A program made the translations under genes and the position numbers. Below the pieces are notes generated by a model. The model was not told the origin of the DNA. It saw only the letters and a list, made by a program, of their open reading frames with translations, and did not search any database. From Sinotaia quadrata (Eukaryota; Mollusca; Gastropoda; Architaenioglossa; Viviparidae): 64,000 nt of DNA. The DNA is taken from contig CM054181.1 of NCBI GenBank assembly GCA_028829895.1, positions 13,111,001-13,175,000 of the forward strand, written 5' to 3'. Shown here one piece after another: positions 54,510 through 64,000 of this stretch. Each line of letters starts with the position of its first letter. The first letter of the stretch is position 1.

Positions 54510-55260
54510 CGACATTCAAACACAAACATATTCACACTAAGTTAACTTACAGCACTGTGTGAATGTAAACACACTCTCTGACAAACTTGGAGGCAATCGA
54601 AGACAGGGGTAATGACGATTTTAAAATTTCATCGGGGATAAGTGTTTTTAATCGCTAACCAACTTTATAAACTAGCAGTGAGGATCTATTATGAAATGGA
54701 AAGCCAAAAAAACCCCAAACACCTAAACACGCTTTGTGTTCACGCCCTTCTGTAACTTGTTTTCCGATTTATTCTTATCCATTGTCGACCCCTGAGATTG
54801 ATCGATAAGAATGTCTTGCCGTCTTTCTAGTCAACAATACTTCATAAATCATTTGCAAGTGTGCCGAAGTTCATTCGTTAGACGCTGTATTGATTTAGTG
54901 CTACCGGTACTTCGATTTTCTGTCAACTTGCATTTCAAGGAGAGTCAATTGATAATTTCCTGGGCAGTGTTTGGTCGCTGTGGGCAGGCAAGCAGTGTCG
55001 GGAATGCTATAGGACCCGCAGATGTTGGCGCTATTGCATTGTGGGGTAGATTTGGAGTTCAAACTTGTTCTGCATTAAATATAAACGTAAAACAAACTCC
55101 CCACCTCCCCCAACCTTAAAACCAACTCCCCGAGACGAATGCGCTCTCGCAAGCGAGAGATTAAGGAAATTTCGATGACGTAAATTTGCAGCTAAACCGT
55201 GGCCATATGGACAAGGGTATTTCGATGCAGTAGGTCAGTGCAGCGCCAGACAAGGACAGA
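54509..55260. other. Intergenic, no gene seen
   Basis: The open plus frame 54811-55119 (102 codons) has more even composition than its surroundings but no motif or splice pairing I can name. It is left uncalled. Confidence 0.35.
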
Positions 55261-55277
55261 TGATTCCAGGCTCTTAA

Positions 55278-55425
55278 TACCAATGGCATACATTACATGT
55301 AGTGTTTAAATAAAGATCATAAATTACATGTAATTTTTAAATAAAGATCATACATTACATGTAGTGTTTAAATAAAGATCATACATTACATGTAGTGTTT
55401 AAATAAAGATCATACATTACATTAG
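55278..55425. repeat. Tandem repeat of 34-35 bp, about four copies
   Basis: CATACATTACATGTAGTGTT followed by TAAATAAAGAT. Confidence 0.93.
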
Positions 55426-55429
55426 TGGT

Positions 55430-55521
55430 GACTGTTGGAGGATCATTAATGAAAAAATAATAATTATGAAAGATTAATTAATAATAATTAGCTTTATTAA
55501 CTAAGTGGCGCATGTGTCACA
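55430..55521 (+). repeat. Dispersed 247-bp element, copy 4 (3' part)
   Basis: Contains TGTTGGAGGATCATTAATGA and ends ACTAAGTGGCGCATGTGTCA, collinear with the last 90 bp of copies 1 and 2. It sits between two minisatellites. Confidence 0.82.
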
Positions 55522-55569
55522 GGTTTAAATAAAGATAAGGAAAAAGTTAAGACAAACTCTCGATGCCAA

Positions 55570-55722
55570 TGGCTCCAAATCATACACTATAGGCAGTGTT
55601 TAAATAAACAAAAGGAGAACAACAAATCATACACTATAGGCAGTGTTTAAATAAACAAAAGGAGAACAACAAATCATACACTATAGGCAGTGCTTAAATA
55701 AACAAAAGGAGAACAACAAAGA
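55570..55722. repeat. 47-bp minisatellite, three copies
   Basis: ATCATACACTATAGGCAGTG followed by AAATAAACAAAAGGAG. Confidence 0.94.
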
Positions 55723-56840
55723 CAAACCTTTGATAACCCGTTAAAGAAAGGTCTCTCGAATTGTCAAATCAGTCATCTTTATAAACCAAGTGAGTATGGG
55801 GAGGGGGGGAAACTGTCACGCATCTAAAGCAGCACAAGCTGATAGCTCTTGCAAAACGTCTTGGCAAAGTTTAAGAGAAAAGAAGGGAAATAGAAAGGAA
55901 ATTAAACACAACAAGAAATGTGTTATCATCATGTTAAAAGCAACGTTCGATTTCGCTACCAACTCCGAGGTCTGGTTGGATTGCGATATTCTGTATATGT
56001 AATCGTAACATTTAAAATCACGTAGAAATACGATTTTGTGTTTGTGTTGTTACATCAGTTTTATTATGACTGTGAAATGTACTACACGCTGTCAGAGCAC
56101 CTGTCGCTGATTAGATTATTGTCTCAAGTTGGTGCGTCCCTTCTCAATTGATTTTAAAAAGTAAAGGGGAGAGAGAGATGGGTCTAAAGATGTACAAGTG
56201 AGGGAAAATTAGAGAGATTGTGGTATGAATTTGATATCGGCCCTTAAGATTTTACTCTTCCACACTGTAGCCCGGAAACCCCATTATAAAACATGGCTAA
56301 ATAGAGCATTTAAGATTTTAGGTGGTTGATCGCTTTCTAACGTTTATTTTTTGGTTCCGTTAATATATAACAACCATTCATTGAGCGGTTAACTGGCTGG
56401 ACAGGAAAACGCTGTATTTTCATTTATCATATGTTCATTCCTAAACTAAAATGTCATTCAGTTATGATACGAAAATTAACTATATAAATATAATATAATT
56501 TTATAAATAATTGTCCGAAGGGGGAAAGGGGGGGGGGGGGGAGGAAACAAAAAATAACATAAGCTAACAGGAATATTTTCACTTTGCAGCACTGAAAGTT
56601 CCAACATTCCAACGCTCGATCGGTAAATAATAATTCTGCTTATCTATAGTAATCTGTCATTATGAATAATTAAAGTACACGTTAGATTTGTAATGAATAG
56701 GTATTCGAGCAAGGGCCTGTAAACACGGCAACTGAGTGTTAGTGTCGAAGGCTACCTGACTGCAAACTTGTCACGAGGTTTGGAATAAAACAGCGTCAGA
56801 GAGGTGTGTGCTAATATGTACACTACTGCTTCTCTCCTTC
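55723..56840. other. Intergenic, no gene seen
   Basis: A G-rich run lies at about 56519-56543. No supported frame. Confidence 0.45.
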
Positions 56841-56844
56841 CAGA

Positions 56845-56950
56845 TTTGGAAACAACTGTCATTCAGTTCTGTAAACCACTGTCGCTCAGATTCTGAAAAC
56901 CACTGTCGCTCAGTTTCTGGAAACCACTTTCGTTCAAAGTCTGTAAAACC
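56845..56950. repeat. Short tandem repeat of about 27 bp
   Basis: Four diverged copies of TCTGTAAACCACTGTCGCTC. Confidence 0.82.
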
Positions 56951-57045
56951 AGTCATTCAAGTTCCGGAAACGACGATCGTCACAGCCACGCATACCGATC
57001 AAATCCTGTACCACTGATGGCATTCTGAGGAATGCTCACGGGAAA

Positions 57046-57228
57046 CTTGATTGTGTCTTTCTCACAGTATTATATTCCAATACAAACGCAGTATAAGAGA
57101 GCAACACACCAATGGTTTTGCGTTTTACTGACACAAACTTGATTGTGTCTTTCTCACAGTATTATATTCTAATACAAACGCAGTGTAAGAGAGCAACACA
57201 CCAAAGATTTTGCTTTTGACACAAGCTT
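57046..57228. repeat. Direct duplication of about 87 bp
   Basis: CTTGATTGTGTCTTTCTCAC with AGAGAGCAACACACCAA occurs twice. Confidence 0.93.
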
Positions 57229-57454
57229 GCGGACTTACTTGATTACTGGTCATGATGTAGTGACACACTCACGAACGAATACGTGTTTATATATGTAGTG
57301 TGTTTGGTGTGCACACATAGCTGAACACTAGTCTACAACACACACAATAACACAACACTTACACAGCATCGACAATGATATATATAGGCAATGACACACA
57401 CTCACACGTTCATAATACATATACACAATATACAAAATTCACACAAAGACCATC

Positions 57455-57965
57455 TAGTCAACAATACAAACACAACAGCTCCCTGTCCACCTATCAACAC
57501 AAACACAAAAGCTCTCTGTCCACTTATCAACACAAACACAACAGCGCTCTACTTATCAACACAAACACAACAGCTCTCTGTCCACTTATCAACACAAACA
57601 CAACAGCTCTCTGTCCACTTATCAACACAAACACAACAGCTCTCTGTCCACTTATCAACACAAACACAACAGCTCTCTATCTGCTTATCAACACAAACAC
57701 AACAGCTCTCTGTCTGTTTATCAACACAAACACAAAAACTCTCTACTTATCAACACAAACACAAAAGCTCTCTACGTATCAACACAAACACAACAGCTCT
57801 CTATCTGCTTATCAACACAAACACAACAGCTCTCTGTCCACTTATCAACACAAACACAACAGCTCTCTGTCCACTTATCAACACAAACACAACAGCTCTC
57901 TGTCTACTTATCAACACAAACACAACAGCTCTCTATCTAAGCAACACAAACACAACAGTTTACTT
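57455..57965. repeat. 25-33-bp minisatellite, about sixteen copies
   Basis: ATCAACACAAACACAACAGC with TCTCTGTCCACTT repeats; some units have lost the middle. Two long plus frames (214 and 213 codons) exist only because the unit has no stops. Confidence 0.96.
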
Positions 57966-60900
57966 TCTAAGCATTCTCAAGTATTACACCACATTCTTAC
58001 ATGTAATAAGTATTCATAACAACAAAAAGTGAAAGACATTTATAAACCAAATAATTATAATTAATCTAATAATGCATTTTAGTTTAAGACCGTCATTGAT
58101 GTAGAACGTTTGCCGGAACGTATGAGGTTTGTCAAGAAAGTTACTTAAACTTGCACAGTTGGGGAGGTTCAAAAACCTGACACAGACAGATCGCAGAAGA
58201 AATACGTATTTGAAACAGACACATTAAGTGTGAATACCCATTTATTACAATAAATGGTCTCAGTTGCATCAAGGAGAACTTTAGCCTTGGCTTTAGTTCA
58301 CCAGAGAAAAAGAGGCATAAAAAGTATCTAAATGCTAAACCACTAAGGCCAGTACGATATGTTACATAAATAGAGTAACAAATTGCGTTAAATATTTCTC
58401 TAAAACAAAACAAAATTTAATTATACAAATATGCAAGAAAAACAATGTATTACCATGTCATTTAATGACAGCTCATCCTACAATATCTTTGAGACTGATT
58501 AATATACAATCTGGTGAATTGACTGTACGATCTTTACTTCTGTTGTTTGTTTCTACTTATCTTTCGTTTATCTCTTAAATTTTCTCTCTAACCATCTCTC
58601 TTTCTTTTGGTTTTAACAAATAGTAGTAGCATGAACTACAGCAAAAGTGTAAATGGTTTTAGTAAATGTAGTGGTAGGAGTAGTTATTGTAATATCACTA
58701 CTGGCAGCAGTGAACATTCCCGTGAACACAGTACGTGTATATCAAAATGGTGGGTGGAGAGCAATCTCTAACAATAAGAAATAAATAGCTTTATAAAACA
58801 TTTAGGAACGTGTAACTTAAGAGCTCACCATTCATGCTGTCTGAAGCAAACACAAACGCCATATGCATTTTCACTCTCGCGAATCATTGGATGCAGACTT
58901 TCAAACACGCTGTGCTACCATAACGCTTTCATTCTGGCTTTGTTAAACATACCAATCTGAAAAGTAACGCTTGACAAGCGTGCTGTCAAGTCTTTGTTTC
59001 TTTGCTATTGTGATTTCAACATCTTTTCCCAAACATTACTCCATCACTCCCACCCACCCTCAAACATCTTTGTTCCATTCTTTCCTCTTTTCAAGTTATA
59101 GCAATTTGTTATTTGCAGTTGTGATCGTGACGCGAATGATCGGTGTCCCCAAGTCGTCATGTTCCAAGGATTCTCCATAATGAAGCTTACTTCCAGCAGG
59201 CGAATCTGGTGCCGATGTATGTTCATGTGTCGCTGGGTTTTTTCGATGCAAGAGGTGTTTCGATTTTTCTGGAAAAGAATAAGTCAGTAAATAAATAAAT
59301 ACATTTATGTTTCAGTTGGCTTAGTTAACGTAACTGATCATGAAATGAGTACAAGTAAAACACTCAGCCTGTCTATTTTCTCGAATGTACATTGTAAGTT
59401 GTTAGTTGAGCGTATGATTTGTTGTGTGTGTGTTTCTACGCATAGATATTCTTTTGTATGCGTACGCCAGTTACGCATGTTTATTTGGTGAGTGTGCGCA
59501 CGCGTGCTAAGTTATTTCATTTACCCATCTTTCATTCAGTGAATATAGCAGACAACTCACATTTTAAAGACAAAAAAATATTATTCATTCAATGAATTAC
59601 AACTACCTATCAATACAATTGTATTGCACGGTCCTGGCTGCCTATGTATGCATGCTGTTTAATCAATTACGTATACAAAGCCCGCCCACTTCTGACGTGT
59701 GCATTTACTTTCTATGCAAATATGCGACGTCTGCGCAGGTTCGTCGAAGGATTTTGATAGGAGAGTTCCGGTTGGCTGGTTGTCCTTCCATAATGGTCAT
59801 AATGATAAGGGTTTTCTTGGCATGTTCACAGTCATAAAATATTTGTAATTTTTAATTGATGCTGGTGCTGCTACTACGACTACTACTCTTGCTACTAACG
59901 ACGATGATGTTGACGACAACAATGATGATTCAACAGAGTGATTATCCTTTAAAAAGCCCTACTTCCAACAAACTGGGACATAATATAAGTACGAATGGAA
60001 TTAAACATCCTCAAGTGAACAATATTTAGAAAGTAAAAACATCTCTAAAACTGAAATGCAAAATGATAAATTAAGTGCAAGTAAACATGCTTACGGGAAC
60101 AGGCTTATAGTTTACCAACAAAGATGCATTTAAACCACAAGAAAAATATGGAAATTAAAAAACTCACAGAATATTTCTTGATACTGGAAAAGACTAATCT
60201 TGGGAAATGATATCTTGAAATCAGAAATGTCCTGAGAACAGACGAGTCATGACAGATATGTCTTGAGAACAGACCTATCATGAAGGACAGAAATATTTTA
60301 TTAGCTAAACATTTAACTTAGCCCTTTGAACACCATTTACGTCCTGTGACCATCCCTTTTATGTATTTTGTTAGCCATACATTTAACTTGGCTTTTTGTA
60401 CACCATTCACTTCCTGTGAACATCCCTTCTTTGCAGTGTGTTTGCTAAACAGTCCGTGAAAATCATGGAGGTATTAATTGTGAGTACGGCTAGATACTCT
60501 ATGTAATGCGTAATGCATTTAAACCACAAGAAACGACAGATAACTAACTGACGACAGATATGACGAAGGTGATGAAGCTACCAGCGGGGCACAACCATTG
60601 ACCATTACTGGCATATTGTTGCATAAGACACGTGACCAGAGGCTCGAGTCACGTGATTAGGGCTTGGCAGAGATGTCAATCAAACCTTATGAATGTCTTG
60701 TAAGTAAAACTTATCCATGAGAAAGGATGCGTATAATGAAAGTTTCATATCAATGAACATACAGTTTTAGCAATGGACAATTAGGGAATTTCTGATCATG
60801 GGTTTAAACCTTTCCAGCAAAGTTCAATTAGATACAAATTAATTATTTCCATAAAAATAATGTATTTCAAGGTAGATTTGATAAATAAGTAAATTGGTGA

Positions 60901-61440
60901 AAGGAATGTAAAAAATGGTTTTGTCCCTTTCTTTAGGACTAAATTTTCTGATATTCTTATATTGATTACAAAACGTTTGCTATTGTTATGATTAATTAGC
61001 ATACTTTGCAAGAATGTTTTATGTTAACAAGGGTAATTCAGAATTTCCCGAAAGAAAGATGGGCAAGATTTGAATTTAGATGAACAAAATGCTTCACTGT
61101 TCACGGAAGGTTTCGGGGATATAACCGGTTTCTAGAATTTCACTCTTCACGAATCTAAGACTTCAAGTACCCAGACCCTCTGTATTTCGACATGCGTGTT
61201 CCACATTCCTTGGATATCCACGCATACATGTGCTCTGGAGGTCAACTTTATCTTCGTTTACCCGATCTTGATTTATGTGTTCGATAAATTGTGCTCTTTC
61301 CTATTACTGGGATTGAGAAATAACTCTATGATTTGAACCTTCTTCATCTTGTGTCCAGAGGCAACTTCAGCTGCTCACAGTCATATTTTTATTTTCTATT
61401 TCAAATTTAGCCACTTCTCAGTATTGTTGTTGATTGTATT
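57966..61440. other. Intergenic, no gene seen
   Basis: AT-rich with several small frames (for example 58971-59180 and 59592-59837), none with a recognisable motif. A short trinucleotide-rich patch lies at about 59860-59930. Confidence 0.45.
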
Positions 61441-61456
61441 ACTATTTTCTGTGAGT

Positions 61457-61632
61457 GAAAGTAATTGTTATTTAAATCGTACCCCGACTGCTACAAGTAT
61501 GAAAGTAATGGTTATTTAAATCGTACCCCGACTGCTACAAGTATGAAAGTAATGGTTATTTAAATCGTACCCCGACTGCTACAAGTATGAAAGTAATGGT
61601 TATTTAAATCGTACCCCGACTGCTACAAGTGT
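61457..61632. repeat. 44-bp minisatellite, four copies
   Basis: TCGTACCCCGACTGCTACAA repeats every 44 bp from 61457. Confidence 0.96.
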
Positions 61633-61779
61633 GAAGTCTTTAGAGTGATTGCCTATTAACTTGATGAATACGGGCAATTTTAGAGTGTCCAGTCTCGGAG
61701 TGTCCATATTCCTTGTCCAGTTAGGAGCGATAAACGTAACCCTGCGTCAATCTTTGTCTCTATAATTCAATTTACGTTC

Positions 61780-61890
61780 ATCGTATGTTTGTCATTAATA
61801 TTCTTCTGCTCGTTAGTCTGTTTTTGTTCTTAGTCTTTATGTTTGTCATTAATATTCTTCTGCTCATTAGTCTGTTTTTGTTCTTAGTCT
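61780..61890. repeat. Direct duplication of about 56 bp
   Basis: TTTGTCATTAATATTCTTCT with GTTTTTGTTCTTAGTCTTTA occurs twice. Confidence 0.92.
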
Positions 61891-62013
61891 TTAGGTTTGA
61901 TTTTTAGGGGAGTGGTGTGGAGCCAAATTAATTAAAAGTCAGTTCATTAGGATCATTTAAATTAAGATTTCTCATTAAGCTTGACAGCTGCTTAGGTCTT
62001 AATTAAGACTCAT

Positions 62014-62190
62014 ATGGAAAGATAACTAATTAATATTCTTGTAGAAAAGTAACTAATATAATATATATATAGAAAGATAACTAATTAATATTCTTGTAGA
62101 AAAGTAACTAATATAATATATATATATAGAAAGATAACTAATTAATATTCTTGTAGAAAAGTAACTAATATAATATATATATATAGAAAG
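62014..62190. repeat. Minisatellite of about 57 bp with TA-rich unit, three copies
   Basis: AGAAAGATAACTAATTAATA with TTCTTGTAGAAAAGTAACTA and a variable TA run. Confidence 0.94.
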
Positions 62191-62950
62191 ATAATCTCGA
62201 GTCCACGAACAGTTGCGCACTCAAGGAACTCTTAAAGACTTTCCTTAGACGAGCATTGATCCGACAGCAGTCAATTTCTTTATTATTATATATATATATA
62301 CACACACACATTTAACATATTTAAAAGACCGCTTTCCCTCGCTGATTTTGTATTAATATAATGCTCGTGCAGTAAGTATAATTCACGGCAGAAGAGGGAC
62401 ATGCACTCATACCTATCCGTTATCTTTCCTCTTTCAGTTTTAAACTACTGAATCACCATACATGCAGTTAAAGAAGTGAATATTCTTAACCACTATAGTA
62501 GCAGGCGAGGAACATACTTAATCATTATTTTTATCTTTAGTGCAGAACGATAAATATCTCCTTTCAGTTTTAGTGGGGATCTACTAAAACTTGTTTTTAA
62601 TTTGGTAACGATATTCTGACACGTCGTTTTAGTTTAAGCTCATAACTATTGATTTTTTTCCAGCTGCAGAGTTGATTGATAGAAATATCTTCTCAGGTTT
62701 AGCGCTGTAATACACAACCAAGTCTGTTTGACATGAAAAAAACTATATCTTGATTCGGTCTTCGGTGAAGTGGCTGAAGCTAAAACAATATTTTCTGGAA
62801 AGAATTGCCAAATTAAAACAGTAAATCGCGGCGATAACCACACGGTCCAAATAAAGATTCTATTTTCAAGAGGATAAAGGGAGATTATCATACATTAAAA
62901 GAAGGTAAGGGGAGGTTATCGTACGCTAAAAGGCTCTACACAAATATCTG
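62191..62950 (-). other. Probable intron of the minus-strand gene, no exon seen
   Basis: Between the minus-strand exon at 63309 and the repeats to its left no clear exon is visible. The minus frame 62646-62891 has no motif. Confidence 0.35.
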
Positions 62951-63200
62951 CATCAATTTCCTACTTCATTTACCATTATTTTCAACGCTAAACAGATTAA
63001 CATCAATTTCCTACTTTATTTACCTTTATTTTCAACGCTAAACAGATTAACATCAATTTCCTACTTCATTTACCATTATTTTCAACGCTAAACAGATTAA
63101 CATCAATTTCCTACTTCATTTACCATTATTTTCAACGCTAAACAGATTAACATCAATTTCCTACTTCATTTACCATTATTTTCAACACTAAACAGATTAA
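62951..63200. repeat. 50-bp minisatellite, five copies
   Basis: CATCAATTTCCTACTTCATT recurs at 62951, 63001, 63051, 63101 and 63151, exactly 50 bp apart. Confidence 0.97.
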
Positions 63201-63308
63201 AGCTGAGTACACGAATCCGCCTCGTCACGCAGTGCTCTAAAATCTTGCGAACTGAAAGCCATAACTCACTTTGTAGCCGGAAGTGCTCACAGACTTCCGT
63301 ATACTTAC

Positions 63309-64000
63309 TGAAGTTGGTAGTGATGCTCCCGATCATTCTCCTTGAAATGGAATCCGGGTAACGGTTTGTCAGTGTCTTGGGTGATGACAGCGGCGCCACA
63401 AACGACATTCCCAGTGGCCTGTAGCCGCGCGTCATGGTCTCTTTGGCTAAGCGAAGCCCCTGCTGCATGAGAAGGCTCAGCTTCTCGCACTCGGAAGCAT
63501 CCAGCAGCGAAAGCTGGGAGGCCGAATTTGACATACTATTAACAGTTCCCTCCTGGTCTAATGACGGCTGGTAGTCCAGAATTGGTCCTTCGAAGTGTTC
63601 CTCAGCGGGGCGGTCCCCGTGTGCTGTATTCGGTGGCGCTGGCGGCGGATTGGCTTTGAGGTCTTCGAACAGTTCTCGATGGAGTAAGGCGGTCCGTTGC
63701 AGGATGTGCTTGCGTTCGGTGTTACTGAAGTAATCTTCGACGCCAGGACCATCGCCGATGCTGTCTTTGTTATCACGAAACGGAGATTTGCCACAGATAT
63801 TGATCCTTTCTCTGATATTCTTCGAAGACTGAATCATAGGCTTTAGTACGACGTTTTTATCGGTTTTTAGGTGATTATGATTGGTACTCGGGTTAAGGGA
63901 GCCATTTTTCGCTAAATGGTTGCGCACGGTCCCTTTGCTATGAGATGGCTGACATTTCGATACGCTCTTGTTTAGATTTAAACTCGGGAGCTTGATTTTG
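63309..64000 (-). CDS. Exon of an unrecognised gene, 5' partial at window edge
   Basis: The minus strand is open from the window edge (64000) to a strong donor: the exon ends ..AACTTCA and GTAAGTAT follows from 63308. GC content rises sharply against the surroundings. About 230 residues are visible, largely polar: an early basic stretch, then ILQRTALLHRELFEDL (likely helical), a PPPAPP patch, a Ser-rich part, and SQLSLLDASECEKLSLLMQQ with GLRLAKETMTRGYRPLG. No in-frame start is needed since the frame runs off the edge. I do not recognise the family. The frame past 63309 to the stop at 63166 is read as intron because the donor is good and the minisatellite begins there. Confidence 0.62.

Noticed and set aside
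54811..55119. 102-codon plus frame with balanced composition
   Set aside because: No recognisable domain, no splice partner and no homologous copy in the window; not enough to call a gene.
57375..58032. Two overlapping plus-strand frames of 214 and 213 codons rich in NTNTTAL
   Set aside because: They exist only because the 25-33-bp repeat unit has no stops; composition mirrors the repeat and no start, domain or splice context supports them.

Overview
The window reads as a stretch of an animal nuclear genome. It has spliced genes with GT-AG introns, AT-rich intergenic DNA, many micro- and minisatellites, and broken non-LTR and hAT transposons. Protein style points to a lophotrochozoan, probably a mollusc: inhibitor-of-apoptosis (IAP) genes with two BIR domains, a Ser/Gln-rich linker and a [15 protein letters not shown] motif before the last BIR. 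This placement is inference; nothing in the window fixes a species.

The backbone is a head-to-tail cluster of three paralogous BIR-RING genes, all on the + strand. Gene A is cut by the left edge, so only its penultimate exon (589-720) and RING exon (1526-1722) are present. Gene B runs from about 20.1-20.4 kb to 28108 in six main exons. Gene C runs from about 43.2 kb to 48593 in six visible exons. In B and C every exon boundary falls at the same place with the same intron phases (2,1,0,1,1), and the last two boundaries in A agree, so they are recent copies of one gene. The expected product is a cytosolic E3 ubiquitin ligase: the BIR domains bind partners and the C-terminal RING recruits E2. 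Family knowledge suggests control of cell death or innate immune signalling. Both complete BIR2 domains lack the acidic residue that usually holds the N-terminal alanine of IAP-binding motifs.

The gaps between the genes (1.7-20.1, 28.1-43.2 and 48.6-63.2 kb) hold no intact gene I can support. They contain a LINE reverse transcriptase scrap (4.87-5.06 kb), LINE RNase H scraps (6.7-7.1 and 18.4-18.6 kb), two pieces of a ZBED5/GTF2IRD2-like hAT transposase (12.6-13.05 kb on the minus strand, 34.2-35.6 kb on the plus strand), and a LINE of the restriction-like-endonuclease type in two opposite pieces (52.76-52.97 plus, 53.16-54.21 minus). There are four copies of an unrecognised dispersed element of about 247 bp, and more than thirty tandem arrays. 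At the right edge an open minus-strand exon (63309-64000) starts a different, unrecognised gene that continues outside the window.

Most unusual points: the intron splitting BIR1 of gene B is almost pure TATC microsatellite and is open in all three forward frames; gene B carries a GC-AG intron inside BIR2; its N-terminus is built of six short Cys-containing repeats; and both catalytic aspartates of the LINE endonuclease have become asparagine.
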